A DNA stretch of 64,000 bases from Azorhizobium doebereinerae UFLA1-100. GTDB lineage: Bacteria > Pseudomonadota > Alphaproteobacteria > Rhizobiales > Xanthobacteraceae. Below the pieces are notes generated by a model that saw nothing but the letters and a program-made list of their open reading frames with translations, was not told the DNA's origin and searched no databases. Positions 1 through 10,693 of the stretch are shown here, piece after piece. Position numbers and translations under genes: made by a program. The stretch's first letter is position 1; every line of letters begins with the position of its first letter. The stretch lies in the NCBI RefSeq assembly GCF_000473085.1, contig NZ_AXBA01000016.1:89740-153739 (forward strand), written 5' to 3'.

Positions 1-356
1 GGGCCGATGAGCATGATGTTGGACTTGGCCAGCTCCACATCGCCATGCTTGGTGGCGTGGTTCAGGCGCTTGTAGTGGTTGTGCACCGCCACCGAGAGGA
101 CCTTCTTCGCATGGTCCTGGCCGATGACATAGTCATCGAGAACCTTGCGGATTTCCTTCGGGGTCGGGATGCCGTCCCGCGACTTCACCAGCGAGGACTT
201 CGATTCCTCGCGAATGATGTCCATGCACAGTTCGACACACTCGTCGCAAATGAAGACCGTTGGTCCTGCGATGAGCTTGCGGACCTCGTGCTGGCTTTTG
301 CCGCAGAACGAGCAGTAAAGCGTGTTCTTGCTGTCGCTGCCGCCGGTCTTGCTCAT
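1..356 (-). CDS. clpX: ATP-dependent Clp protease ATP-binding subunit ClpX (N-terminal part, cut by window edge)
   Basis: Unfoldase partner of ClpP in the cytoplasm: it recognises tagged substrates and threads them into the protease. The first 118 residues are visible. They contain the N-terminal zinc-binding domain with Cys15, Cys18, Cys37 and Cys40 (CSFC and CDEC pairs), then the start of the AAA+ domain up to MLIG, just before the expected Walker A motif, which lies outside the window. The start at 356 is preferred over an in-frame ATG at 362, because a GGAG lies six bases before 356 and abuts the other ATG. It lies downstream of clpP in the same direction, but about 600 bases away, so it probably has its own promoter. 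Confidence 0.96.
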   Translation of the reverse strand, partial: MSKTGGSDSKNTLYCSFCGKSQHEVRKLIAGPTVFICDECVELCMDIIREESKSSLVKSRDGIPTPKEIRKVLDDYVIGQDHAKKVLSVAVHNHYKRLNHATKHGDVELAKSNIMLIG

Positions 357-962
357 CTTCATCTCCGTGCGGTCCGCCCGATCGGACGAGGCGCTCCTGA
401 ACAGAGCCCTCCCGCCCGGCTGAGACGGAACCCTTATGGGGCAAAGCGCCGATGCGCCGTGTCCCCGCAGTGGCCTTCCGGCCACCCTCTGGCGGACAAT
501 CGCGCCTTCCGGCCCGATCCGCCATCCTCGTCCTGCCGCCACAACTCTGAGTTAACACCTCAGCCTTGCGGCTGCCTTGTCACTCTGTGGGGGTCGTCAC
601 TCTATCCGGTCCCAACTCAACGCGGTCCCAACTCGGTGCGGCCCTTCGGCCGAACATCAGCCAATCACCACCGGATCGTCCGATCAAGGCACATGCATAT
701 GGCGTGCCTAAATGGACCCTTCCAGGGCAGTCCGGCCTGAACGATGACACTTTTTCATCGCGCACGCCGGATCGTGCGCCGCCATCGGATAGAGATGGCT
801 ACGTCGGAAACGCCGAGGCGGATGTTGCCTGCCCCGGCACAACGCCATGTTCTGGCGAAGCTCCGACGCAGCCGGTCCAATGCCGGCTATCGGAGCATGC
901 AAGCGCGATATGGCGGTGCACGCAAGAGCGTTGCGCGCACCGCCCCCGGAAAACGCTCCGGA
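357..962. other. Long non-coding gap between clpP and clpX
   Basis: About 600 bases separate the clpP stop from the clpX start. Open frames exist on both strands, but none has a recognisable product or a convincing ribosome-binding site, and I treat them as GC-rich background. The gap must hold the clpX promoter, but I could not place one firmly. It contains a pair of 12-base direct repeats (607-634) and a short inverted repeat with arms at 760-765 and 774-779 that has no T-run on the minus strand, so it is not a convincing terminator. Confidence 0.6.
607..634. repeat. Two 12-base direct repeats upstream of clpX
   Basis: CGGTCCCAACTC occurs at 607-618 and again at 623-634, a 16-base period, about 250-280 bases upstream of clpX. 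Spacing near one and a half helical turns could suit a DNA-binding protein, but no known operator was recognised. Confidence 0.6.
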
Positions 963-1595
963 TCAGGACTTGGCGGCGTCTTCCGCCGGGCGCTTGTCGA
1001 GCACGGAATCGATCAGGCCGAACTCCTGCGCGACGCCGGCGGTCATGAAGTTGTCGCGCTCCAGGGCGTCCTCGATCTTCTCGATCGGCTGGCCGGTGTG
1101 CTTCACGTAGATTTCATTCAGCCGCTTCTTGAGGCTCATGATCTCCTGCGCGTGCAGCATGATGTCCGTCACCTGGCCCTGGAAGCCGCCGGACGGCTGG
1201 TGGACCATGATTCGAGCATTCGGCAGCGCGAAACGCAGCCCCTTCTCGCCGGCGGTCAGCAGCAGCGAGCCCATGGAGGCCGCCTGGCCGATGCACAGCG
1301 TGGACACCGCCGGGCGGATGAACTGCATGGTGTCGTAGATCGCCAGACCCGACGTCACCACGCCGCCCGGCGAGTTGATGTACATGGAGATTTCCTTCTT
1401 GGGGTTTTCGGCCTCAAGAAAGAGCAGCTGAGCCACCGCCAGCGTCGACATCCCGTCTTCCACCGGACCGGTCAGGAAGATGATCCGCTCCTTCAGCAGA
1501 CGGGAATAGATGTCGTACGCGCGCTCCCCGCGGTTGGTCTGCTCGACCACCATGGGGACGAGGTAGTTCATATAAGTATCAACAGGATCACGCAT
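963..1595 (-). CDS. clpP: ATP-dependent Clp protease proteolytic subunit ClpP
   Basis: Serine protease subunit forming the double-heptamer chamber that works with ClpX and ClpA. It has 210 residues, normal for the family. The catalytic triad is visible: Ser107 in the GQAASMGS block, His132 in MVHQPSGG and Asp181 in ERDNFM. It sits 68 bases downstream of tig on the same strand, the usual tig-clpP-clpX order. The three encode a ribosome-bound chaperone and a cytoplasmic protease, and clpP may be co-transcribed with tig. A second Clp ATPase, clpA with its adaptor clpS, lies about 14 kb away in this window. Confidence 0.98.
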   Translation of the reverse strand: MRDPVDTYMNYLVPMVVEQTNRGERAYDIYSRLLKERIIFLTGPVEDGMSTLAVAQLLFLEAENPKKEISMYINSPGGVVTSGLAIYDTMQFIRPAVSTLCIGQAASMGSLLLTAGEKGLRFALPNARIMVHQPSGGFQGQVTDIMLHAQEIMSLKKRLNEIYVKHTGQPIEKIEDALERDNFMTAGVAQEFGLIDSVLDKRPAEDAAKS

Positions 1596-1663
1596 TTTCA
1601 GTCCTCGGCGCGGGGAGAGCGCGCGATATCGTCGCAGGTAGAGAGACTAAAGGAGGCCTGGGA

Positions 1664-3013
1664 TCAGGCCGCCTTCTCCTCTTCTTCCTTATAGAGCTCC
1701 TCGCGCGTGACCTGCTTTTCGGTCACGTTGGCGAGCTCCAGCAGGAAGTCGACGACCTTTTCCTCGAACAGGGGCGCACGCAGCGACGCCATCGCCTGCG
1801 CATTGCGGCGATAGTAGTCCCACACCTGCTGCTCCTGGCCGGGGAATTGCCGCGCACGCTCCACCACCGCGCGCGTCACCTCGTCGTCGCTGACCTGTAT
1901 ATTGTTGCGCTCCCCGATCTCCGCAAGAACCAGGCCAAGGCGCACGCGGCGCTCGGCGATGCGCTGGTACTCGGCGCGGGCCTCATCCTCCGAGGTGCCC
2001 TCGTCGGCGAAGGTGTGCTTCTGCTGCGCCAGGTCGCTCTGGACCTGCTGCCACACGCCGTCGAACTCCTGCGACACCAGGGTCGGGGGCACGTCGAACT
2101 TGTGGCTGGCGTCGAGCGCGTCGAGCAGCTGGCGCTTCACCCGCTGGCGGGTGGCGCCCTCGTGCTCCTTGGCGATGCGCTCGCGCACCTGCTGCTTGAG
2201 CTGGTCAAGGCTTTCCAGGCCCAGCGACTTGGCGAACTCGTCGTCGATGGTCAGGTCGCCGGGGGCTTCCACGGCCGAAGCCTTCACCGCGAACGAGGCG
2301 TCCTTGCCGGCGAGCTGCTCCGACAGATAGTTAGTCGGGAACGTGACATTGATGGTGCGTTCCTCACCGGCCGACATGCCGACCAGCTGGTCCTCGAAGC
2401 CGGGGATGAAGCTGTTGGAGCCGATCACCACCGGCACGCCCTCGCCGGCGCCGCCATCGAACGGCACGCCGTCGATGGAGCCCACGAAGTCCACCGTGAT
2501 GCGGTCGCCGGTGGCGGCGGCGCCGTCCTTGGCGCTGAACGGCCGGTTGGCGTCCACCAGGCGCTTGATGGTGTCGTCCACCTCTTCGTCGGCGACGATG
2601 GCCACCGGCTTCTCGATGGAGATCTCCTTGAAGTTGCCCAGCTCGATCTTGGGCAGCACTTCCAGCTCGACCGTGTAGGTGAGGTCGGCGGCGCCGTCGA
2701 TGACGGCCTTCACCTCGTCCTCGGCCTGGGGCAGCTCCACCTTGGGCGGCAGCGCGAGGCGCAGGCTGTTCTCTTCGATGATCTTGCCGTTGGCCTCGGT
2801 GACGGCCTGCTCGATCACCTCGGCCATGACGGACTTGCCGTACAGCGCCTTGAGGTGCGCCACCGGCACCTTGCCGGGACGGAAGCCGTTGATCTTCACC
2901 TTGTCTTTCAGCTCGACCAGGCGATCCTGGGCCTTGGCATCGAGTTCGGCCGCGGGGAGCACCACAGTATAGGCGCGCTTGAGGCCCTCGGCCTGGGTTT
3001 CGGTCACCTGCAT
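1664..3013 (-). CDS. tig: Trigger factor
   Basis: Ribosome-associated chaperone and peptidyl-prolyl isomerase that binds nascent chains at the tunnel exit. The 449-residue product has the N-terminal ribosome-docking signature GFRPGKVP (about residues 43-50), a central FKBP-like domain (about 150-245) and the helical C-terminal chaperone arms. The start at 3013 gives the typical MQVTE beginning. The frame stays open further upstream, but there it overlaps the tRNA-Leu gene and cannot be coding. The gene is followed by clpP on the same strand. Confidence 0.97.
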   Translation of the reverse strand: MQVTETQAEGLKRAYTVVLPAAELDAKAQDRLVELKDKVKINGFRPGKVPVAHLKALYGKSVMAEVIEQAVTEANGKIIEENSLRLALPPKVELPQAEDEVKAVIDGAADLTYTVELEVLPKIELGNFKEISIEKPVAIVADEEVDDTIKRLVDANRPFSAKDGAAATGDRITVDFVGSIDGVPFDGGAGEGVPVVIGSNSFIPGFEDQLVGMSAGEERTINVTFPTNYLSEQLAGKDASFAVKASAVEAPGDLTIDDEFAKSLGLESLDQLKQQVRERIAKEHEGATRQRVKRQLLDALDASHKFDVPPTLVSQEFDGVWQQVQSDLAQQKHTFADEGTSEDEARAEYQRIAERRVRLGLVLAEIGERNNIQVSDDEVTRAVVERARQFPGQEQQVWDYYRRNAQAMASLRAPLFEEKVVDFLLELANVTEKQVTREELYKEEEEKAA

Positions 3014-3117
3014 CGTCTTGCCTTCATCCATAGGCCGCAAGTCGCGGTCCGGTTCGAAATTCTCCGGCGCCACCAAAGGTGGACGCCTTGCATCCCAACG
3101 GAAACGGGTGGTGGACG

Positions 3118-3202
3118 TGGTGCGGGCGGAGGGGCTCGAACCCCCACGACTTGCGTCACGGGAACCTAAATCCCGCGCGTCTACCAGTTCCGCCACGCCC
3201 GC
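3118..3202 (-). tRNA. tRNA-Leu (anticodon TAG)
   Basis: The minus strand folds as an 85-nt tRNA including an encoded CCA (3118-3120). The seven-base acceptor stem starts GCGGGCG. The anticodon stem CGGGA/TCCCG carries the loop TTTAGGT, giving anticodon TAG for CUA codons. A long variable arm and the T-loop GTTCGAGCC mark it as class II. It lies about 105 bases upstream of tig. Confidence 0.97.
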
Positions 3203-3282
3203 ATGCGGGCGGCGATCCGCGCACCTGGGCGCGCACCATCGCCCGCTCGACCGATTGACTCGGGTCCGGCCGGGTTGGCGCT

Positions 3283-3311
3283 TATATCATGCCGTCTTCC
3301 CCGTGCAGCAA
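3283..3311 (-). promoter_or_regulatory. Candidate sigma-70-type promoter for tRNA-Leu
   Basis: On the minus strand, TTGCTG (3306-3311) and GATATA (3283-3288) are separated by exactly 17 bases. Transcription would start near 3276, about 75 bases before the tRNA. It may also feed tig. Based on consensus matching by eye only. Confidence 0.5.
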
Positions 3312-3395
3312 GAAAAACAACACCGGGGAAGGCGGCGGGTGTGCATAGCGTGAGCGCCGCCGGGCCCGCCCGCCGAGGGGGTCCGTCGCCTGCCG

Positions 3396-4301
3396 TCAGC
3401 GGCCCGCCGGCGCCCGGATGAAATCGATGAAAGCCCGCAGCGGCGGAGGCACCAGGCGGCGGCCGGGGTAATAGAGGAAGGGGCCGGAGAAGCGCGGCCA
3501 CCAGGACTCCAGCACCGGCTCCAGCGCGCCGCGATCGAAATGGGGGCGCAGCCAGTCCTCGAACAAATTGACGATGCCGGTGCCGGCGATCGCCGCATCC
3601 ACCGCCAGGTCGGTGGCGGCGCCGACGCTGACCAGCAACGGCCCGGCGGGATCGATGCGCACCACCTCGCCGTCGCGCTCGAACTCCCAGGCCATCATCG
3701 CCCCACTGGAGAAGCGGCCGCTGAGGCAGGCGTGGCCCAGCAGGTCGCGGGGGTGGTCCGGCCGGCCGCGGCGGTCGAGATAGCCGGGCGCGGCGGCGGC
3801 CGCGAAGCGCTGGACGCGGGGGCCGATGGGCACCGCGATCATGTCCTGCTCCAGCCGCTCGTCATAGCGGATGCCGGCATCGCACCCGGCCGCCAGCACA
3901 TCCACGAAGCTGTCGTCCGCCAGCACCTCCAGGCGGACCTCCGGATAGGCGGCGAGGAAGGCCGGGACGATGGCGGGCAGCACGAGGCGGGCGGCGCTCA
4001 CCGGCACATTCAGCTTCAACGTGCCCGCCGGCCGGTCGCGAAGCCCCTCCACCGCATCGAGCGCCGCCGCCACCTCGCCCAGGGCCGGGCCGAGCCGCTC
4101 CAGCAGGCGGCGCCCGGCCTCGGTCGGCGCGACGCTGCGCGTGGTGCGGTGGAGCAGCCGGACGCCGAGCTGCCCCTCCAGGCGGCGCACCGCCTCGCTC
4201 AGGCCCGAGGCGCTGCCGCCGCTGGCGCGGGCGCCGTCGCGGAAGCCCCCGGCGCGGGCCACCGCCAGGAAGGCGTTCAGATCGTTCAGATCCGTCTTCA
4301 T
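3396..4301 (-). CDS. LysR-family transcriptional regulator
   Basis: About 301 residues, typical LysR length. The N-terminal winged helix-turn-helix (residues 1-60) contains the hallmark RRLEGQLGVRLLHRTTR stretch; the substrate-binding domain follows. The ATG at 4301 (MKTDLNDL) is preferred over one three codons upstream, because it matches the normal LysR N-terminus. It is transcribed away from the adjacent pyridoxal-reductase-like gene and shares a gap of about 100 bases with it, so that gene is its likely target. The effector cannot be told from sequence. Confidence 0.9.
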   Translation of the reverse strand: MKTDLNDLNAFLAVARAGGFRDGARASGGSASGLSEAVRRLEGQLGVRLLHRTTRSVAPTEAGRRLLERLGPALGEVAAALDAVEGLRDRPAGTLKLNVPVSAARLVLPAIVPAFLAAYPEVRLEVLADDSFVDVLAAGCDAGIRYDERLEQDMIAVPIGPRVQRFAAAAAPGYLDRRGRPDHPRDLLGHACLSGRFSSGAMMAWEFERDGEVVRIDPAGPLLVSVGAATDLAVDAAIAGTGIVNLFEDWLRPHFDRGALEPVLESWWPRFSGPFLYYPGRRLVPPPLRAFIDFIRAPAGR

Positions 4302-4402
4302 TGTTCGCATTCCCGCACAGCCCGTGCGGATTGTGCCGGATTATCCTGCATTTGGCGACGGGCTAGCTTGCGGCCATCGAGACACCGAGACGGAGTTTCC
4401 CC

Positions 4403-5281
4403 ATGTCGCAGCTTCCCGCCGACACCTATCCCCTCGCCGGCCACCCCGTGCGGCGCCTCGGCTATGGCGCCATGCAGCTGGCCGGCCCCGGCGTGTTCGG
4501 CCCGCCCAAGGACCCGGCGGCGGCCCTCGCCGTGCTGCGCGCGGCGCTGGCGGGCGGCGTCAACCACATCGACACCAGCGATTTCTACGGCCCGCACGTC
4601 ACCAACCGGCTGATCCGCGAGGCGCTGGCGCCCTATCCCGAGGACCTCGTCATCGTCACCAAGATCGGCGCCCGGCGCGGCGCCGACGCCTCCTGGCTCC
4701 CGGCCTTCGCGCCGGAGGACCTGGAAGCGGCGGTGCAGGACAATCTGCGCAACCTCGGGCGCGAGGTGCTGGACGTGGTGAACCTGCGCATCATGATCGA
4801 CCCCTACGGCCCCGCCGAAGGCTCCATCGCGGCGCCGCTCGCCGTCCTCGCCGGGATGCAGCGGCGCGGCCTCGTGCGCCACATCGGGCTGAGCAACGTC
4901 ACCGCCGCCCAGGTGGCGGAGGGGCGCGGCATCTGCGAGATCGTCTGCGTGCAGAACCACTACAATCTCGCCCACCGGGCCGACGACGCGCTGATCGACG
5001 ACCTGGGGCGCGCCGGCATCGCCTATGTGCCCTTCTTCCCGCTCGGCGGCTTCAGCCCGCTGCAATCCACCGCCTTGTCCGAGGTCGCCGAACGGCTCGG
5101 CGCCACGCCCATGCAGGTGGCCCTCGCCTGGCTGCTGCGCCGCGCGCCCAACATCCTGCTGATCCCCGGCACCTCCTCACCGGCGCATCTGCAAGAGAAT
5201 CTGGCGGCCGCCGCGCTGGAGCTGCCGGAGGAGGCGATGGCGGCGCTGGACGCCATCGCGGCGCCGGCCGGCACGGCCTGA
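4403..5281 (+). CDS. pdxI: Aldo/keto reductase, PdxI (YdbC)-like pyridoxal reductase
   Basis: NADPH-dependent oxidoreductase of 292 residues with an (alpha/beta)8 barrel. Long blocks resemble my memory of E. coli YdbC/PdxI, which reduces pyridoxal to pyridoxine: YGAMQLAGPGVFGPP near the start, HIDTSDFYGPHVTN at 55-68 and VTKIGARRG around 87. Of the usual tetrad, Asp57, Tyr62 and Lys87 are present. The histidine position reads NLRIM, so His is replaced, as I recall for PdxI itself. A GGAG lies seven bases before the ATG. A divergent LysR gene adjoins it. Fold is certain; the pyridoxal substrate is inferred from similarity. Confidence 0.85.
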   Translation: MSQLPADTYPLAGHPVRRLGYGAMQLAGPGVFGPPKDPAAALAVLRAALAGGVNHIDTSDFYGPHVTNRLIREALAPYPEDLVIVTKIGARRGADASWLPAFAPEDLEAAVQDNLRNLGREVLDVVNLRIMIDPYGPAEGSIAAPLAVLAGMQRRGLVRHIGLSNVTAAQVAEGRGICEIVCVQNHYNLAHRADDALIDDLGRAGIAYVPFFPLGGFSPLQSTALSEVAERLGATPMQVALAWLLRRAPNILLIPGTSSPAHLQENLAAAALELPEEAMAALDAIAAPAGTA

Positions 5282-5407
5282 GAGCGGCGGCGGGCGGCGG
5301 CCGGACACGGGCGGCGGCGGGATGATAGTGCCGCCAATCGCCACTTGCCCTTTGCCCGCCGACAAGAGAAGGTCGCCCGCCTGCTTCTCAAGTTGCGGAG
5401 AGATGTC

Positions 5408-6673
5408 TTGCGCGTACCGACTATTTCTCGACGCGCGGCCTTGACCGGCGCCGCCGCCTTGACCCTCGCCGGCGCCCTTCCGCGCCGCGCCGGCGCCCAG
5501 TCCGCCGCTCTCCCCTCCCCCGTCCCGCTCAAGGCCGCCCCGGCCGAGCGCATCGAGCTGGCCGGTGCCGGCCCGGTGGACCTGTTCGAGGGCGGCCTGC
5601 CCGGCCCGGTGCTGAAGGTGAAGCGCGGCCAGCCCGTGGCGGTGGCCGCCGCCAACGGCCTCAAGGCGCCGCTGGACCTCACTTGGCACGGCGTGCGGGT
5701 GCCCAATGCGCTCGACGGCGTGCCCGGCCTCACCGGGCCGGCCATCGCGCCGGGCGGCAGCCGCGACATCCGCTTCTTCCCGCCGGACGCCGGCACCTTC
5801 TGGTATCACGCCTTCGACCCGGCGCAGGCCCGCCGGGCGCTCGCCGGCGCGCTGATCGTGGAGGAGGACGGCCCCTCCCCGTTCGGTGCCGACCATGTGA
5901 TGCTGATCCAGACCTGGGCCCCCGACCCCACCATGCAGGTGCCGCTGATCACCGTGAACGGCGTGGTCTCGCCGACGCTGGAGGCGCCCTCCGCCGCCCG
6001 CGCCCGGCTGCGCCTCATCAACGCCTCGGCGGACTTCCTGCGCCTGCACGTGGTGGATGCCCAGAGCTGGGTGATCGCCATCGACGGCCAGCCGACCGCC
6101 CCGTTCGTCCTGAAGGAAGGCCGGGTGCAGCTGGTGCCCGGCGGGCGCATCGACCTTGCCCTCGACGTCAATCTCAACGGCGGCTCGGCCGATCCCATCG
6201 TGCTGGAGATTGAGACCACCAAGGCGCCGGTGCAGCTCGCTTTGATCGCCCCGGTGGGCGCGAGCAACCTGCCCGCCCCCGCCGCCACCCCGGCGGCGCT
6301 GCCCGCCAACGCTTTGCCGGCCGAGATCCCGCTCGCCGGGGCGGTGCGCGCCGAGCTGGCCATCGGGCCGGAGGCGGCCGGCCTCGGGAGCTTCCCCACG
6401 CTGTGTATGTTGCAAGTGGGGAAGTCTGGGGTCATCGCCCTTACGAACAAGGTGGACGCGCCGGTCGCGGTGCATTTCCACGGTATGCCGGTAAGGGTCC
6501 TGGACGGCGCGGACGACGGCTGGAAGCCCTGGTGGCACGACACCGTCCCGGTCCCCGCCAAGACCACCGTGCGGGTGGCGGTGCGGCCCGACACCCCCGG
6601 AAAATGGGCCGTCATCGCCCGGAAGGGCGGCACAGGCGAGGTGCTGGCCGCCGCCGCCTATGAGGTGAAATAG
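5408..6673 (+). CDS. Tat-exported multicopper-oxidase-like protein lacking copper ligands
   Basis: Cupredoxin-repeat protein of about 421 residues. A TTG at 5408 is preferred: GGAGAG (5397-5402) lies five bases upstream, and the product starts MRVPTISRRAALTG, a compact twin-arginine signal followed by a hydrophobic stretch and an Ala-rich cleavage region. An upstream ATG at 5345 would give an odd n-region. The four multicopper-oxidase motifs survive only in part: WHG, WYHAF (second His lost), VHFHG, and no HCH motif near the C-terminus, where it reads KWAVIARKG. Without the type 1 Cys it is probably copper-free, like the division protein FtsP/SufI. Periplasmic; role unknown. A terminator follows. 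Confidence 0.85.
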   Translation: MRVPTISRRAALTGAAALTLAGALPRRAGAQSAALPSPVPLKAAPAERIELAGAGPVDLFEGGLPGPVLKVKRGQPVAVAAANGLKAPLDLTWHGVRVPNALDGVPGLTGPAIAPGGSRDIRFFPPDAGTFWYHAFDPAQARRALAGALIVEEDGPSPFGADHVMLIQTWAPDPTMQVPLITVNGVVSPTLEAPSAARARLRLINASADFLRLHVVDAQSWVIAIDGQPTAPFVLKEGRVQLVPGGRIDLALDVNLNGGSADPIVLEIETTKAPVQLALIAPVGASNLPAPAATPAALPANALPAEIPLAGAVRAELAIGPEAAGLGSFPTLCMLQVGKSGVIALTNKVDAPVAVHFHGMPVRVLDGADDGWKPWWHDTVPVPAKTTVRVAVRPDTPGKWAVIARKGGTGEVLAAAAYEVK

Positions 6674-6679
6674 CCCCTT

Positions 6680-6706
6680 CGCCCCGGCTCCGGCTGGGGC
6701 GTTTTT
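6680..6706 (+). terminator. Rho-independent terminator after the oxidase-like gene
   Basis: CGCCCC (6680-6685) pairs with GGGGCG (6696-6701), followed directly by TTTTT (6702-6706). It begins seven bases after the stop codon. Confidence 0.88.
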
Positions 6707-6723
6707 CATGTCAGGCCAAGGGG

Positions 6724-8208
6724 CTAGGGCGTCTCGAACAATGTGGCGTAGACCTTGGGCAGCGCCTCCGGCAGATCGTCGGCGATCAGCCCCGGCCCGG
6801 CGACGCGGGCCGCCTCGCCATGCAGCCAGACCGCCGCCGCCGCCGCCTCATAGGGCGCCATGCCCTGCGCCAGCAGCCCGCCGGCGAGGCCCGCCAGCAC
6901 GTCCCCCGCCCCCGCCGTGGCCAGATAGGGCGGGGCATTCTCGGCGATCGCCGCCCGCCCGTCCGGCGCCGCCACCACAGTGTCGGCACCCTTCAAAATC
7001 ACAACGCCGCCAAGGGCTTGCGCGGCGGCACGGGCGCGGCGCAGCTTGTCGGCACCGGCCGGGATGAGGCCCGAGCCCTCGAACAGGCGGGCGAACTCGC
7101 CCTCGTGCGGCGTCACCACCGCCCCCCGCGCGGTCGCGATCAGAGCCGCCAAGGCCTTGGGATCACCGGCGAAACTGGTCAGCGCATCGGCATCCAGCAC
7201 GACCGCGCGCCCCGGCCCCGCCGCCGCAGTGGCGAGCGCCCGCGTCTCTTCCCCCACGCCCAGCCCCGGCCCCAGCACGACGGTGGAAAGTCGTGCATCC
7301 TCAAGCAGATGCGCCAGCTCCTCGGGGGTGCCGCCGGGCCGGATCATCAGCGCGGCATAGGAGGCCGCATGCAGCGGCAGCGCCGCCTCGGGCGCAGCCA
7401 CCGTCACCAGCCCCGCCCCGGCCCGCAGGCAGCCGCGGGCGCAGAGCCGCGCGGCGCCGGCGGTCCACGGCCCGCCGCTCACCACCACCGCATGGCCGCG
7501 GGCATATTTGTGCCCGGTGGCCGAGGGGATGGGAAAAGCGGCCCGCCACAGGCCCGGCCCGTTCACGCTGGTGGCCGGGCGGATCTCGCCCAGCACCGCC
7601 TCGGGGATGCCGATGTCCGCCACCCGCACCTTGCCGCACAAGGCCCGGCCGGGCAGCAGCAGGTGCCCCGGCTTGCGGCGGAAGAAGGTCACCGTCTCCA
7701 CCGCCTGCGCCGCCGCGCCCCGGACGGCGCCGGTGGCGCCGTCGATGCCGGACGGCAAATCCACCGCGATGATCGGCTTGCCGCTCGCCGCAATGCGCTC
7801 CACCAGGGCGCGCGCGGCGCCGTCGAGGTCGCGGGCGAGCCCGGCGCCGAACAGCGCATCGACGATGAGGTCGGCGTCGCCTAATTCGCAGGCAGCAGCC
7901 TCCTCCACCGGGCCGGTCCAGCGCGCCGCCGCCAGCGCCGCGTCGCCGGCCAGCCGTTCGCGCTGGCCGAGCAGGGCCAGGCGGACGCGATAGCCGCGCT
8001 GCGCCAGAACCCGCGCGGCCACGAAACCGTCGCCGCCATTGTTGCCGGGGCCGCAGAGAATGGTGATTCGCGTAGACAGGGGGCGGCGCGCCACCACATC
8101 CGCCACGGCCGCGCCGGCGCGGTCCATCAGAACGATGCCGGCGGTACCCCACTCCACGGCCAGCCGATCGGCCCGCCCCATCTCCTGTGGATCGAGCAGT
8201 TCGATCAT
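6724..8208 (-). CDS. nnr: Bifunctional NAD(P)H-hydrate epimerase / ADP-dependent NAD(P)H-hydrate dehydratase
   Basis: Repairs hydrated NADH and NADPH. The 494-residue protein fuses the two usual domains. The YjeF_N epimerase (about 1-215) carries CGPGNNGGDG at 52-61. The C-terminal ribokinase-like dehydratase (about 230-494) carries the GAGDVLAGLAGG block near the end and a GPGLG motif. It is divergent from glnB, a placement I recall from many Hyphomicrobiales. No missing motif noticed. Confidence 0.95.
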   Translation of the reverse strand: MIELLDPQEMGRADRLAVEWGTAGIVLMDRAGAAVADVVARRPLSTRITILCGPGNNGGDGFVAARVLAQRGYRVRLALLGQRERLAGDAALAAARWTGPVEEAAACELGDADLIVDALFGAGLARDLDGAARALVERIAASGKPIIAVDLPSGIDGATGAVRGAAAQAVETVTFFRRKPGHLLLPGRALCGKVRVADIGIPEAVLGEIRPATSVNGPGLWRAAFPIPSATGHKYARGHAVVVSGGPWTAGAARLCARGCLRAGAGLVTVAAPEAALPLHAASYAALMIRPGGTPEELAHLLEDARLSTVVLGPGLGVGEETRALATAAAGPGRAVVLDADALTSFAGDPKALAALIATARGAVVTPHEGEFARLFEGSGLIPAGADKLRRARAAAQALGGVVILKGADTVVAAPDGRAAIAENAPPYLATAGAGDVLAGLAGGLLAQGMAPYEAAAAAVWLHGEAARVAGPGLIADDLPEALPKVYATLFETP

Positions 8209-8305
8209 CCGCGGGCCCTGCCGGCACTGCCTAAATCACACCCAAACACGGGCGATTGCTCAGCAGAAAATTGCATAATTTTTAGCCTTAACGCCTACGG
8301 GATAG

Positions 8306-8764
<459 letters not shown>

Positions 8765-8810
8765 TCTCCGTCAGCCATTACCTTTACCTTCAGGAAAGGC
8801 GTTTACCCAA

Positions 8811-10220
<1,410 letters not shown>

Positions 10221-10254
10221 TCCGCCGCGTGCCGGCCTGCGGGCCGGCGCCTCC

Positions 10255-10296
10255 GGGTTCGACGTTCGGGTTCGACCTTCGGGTTCGACCTTCGGG
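10255..10296. repeat. Three tandem 13-base repeats between glnA and its terminator
   Basis: GGGTTCGACSTTC is repeated head to tail at 10255-10267, 10268-10280 and 10281-10293, then a partial GGG. A separate hairpin with seven-base arms (10231-10248) precedes it. Function unknown; both lie in the 3' untranslated region of glnA. Confidence 0.75.
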
Positions 10297-10309
10297 TCTC
10301 TCCCAGACT

Positions 10310-10337
10310 GGGGCGCCTTCGGGCGCCCCTTTTGTTT
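10310..10337 (+). terminator. Rho-independent terminator of glnB-glnA
   Basis: Perfect eight-base stem GGGGCGCC (10310-10317) and GGCGCCCC (10322-10329) with a TTCG tetraloop, followed by TTTTGTTTT. Confidence 0.93.
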
Positions 10338-10345
10338 TCAGGCGG

Positions 10346-10693
10346 TCAGCCGATGCCCAGCCACCAGATGCCGCCCAGCAGCACCGCCTGGGTCGCCGCG
10401 ACGCCCGCCAGCACCGAGCGGCGGATCAGCAGGAAGGCGAGGACGCCCGCCGCCACGGACGCGAGCCGCAGGCCCAGCGGCACGCCCACCAGCGCCCCGG
10501 TGGGCACGAACACGAGGCGGCCCACCACGGCGGCCAGCAGCGCCGTCGCCACCGCCTTGATCCAGTTGAACAGTTCGCTGCCCGCCTCCACCCGCCGGCC
10601 GGCGAAGACGGCGAGCCAGCGCCAGACCTCGGTGGGCAGGAAGCCGACGAAGATGACGATGAGCGCGGCCACCCAGGCGTTGTCGTAGATCAC
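10346..10693 (-). CDS. azlD: AzlD-family branched-chain amino acid transport subunit
   Basis: Small inner-membrane protein of 115 residues with about four hydrophobic segments, the usual partner of AzlC in export of branched-chain amino acids and analogues. It starts with GTG at 10693, inside the azlC stop: the bases GTGA serve both genes, showing translational coupling. The WRWLAVFAGRR and PTGALVGVPLG stretches fit the family. It ends close to the glnA terminator on the opposite strand. Confidence 0.88.
   Translation of the reverse strand: MIYDNAWVAALIVIFVGFLPTEVWRWLAVFAGRRVEAGSELFNWIKAVATALLAAVVGRLVFVPTGALVGVPLGLRLASVAAGVLAFLLIRRSVLAGVAATQAVLLGGIWWLGIG

Noticed and set aside
607..634. CRISPR-like repeat
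   Set aside because: Only two short copies with a four-base spacer; no array here or anywhere else in the window.
45..740. 231-residue plus-strand frame over clpX and the clpP-clpX gap
   Set aside because: Its first half is antisense to clpX, and the rest has no recognisable motif or ribosome-binding site.
760..779. Inverted repeat GCGCAC/GTGCGC as clpP terminator
   Set aside because: On the minus strand it is followed by GATGAAAAAG, not by T residues.
3014..3196. N-terminal extension of trigger factor
   Set aside because: The extension is translated tRNA-Leu sequence; the family start is at 3013.
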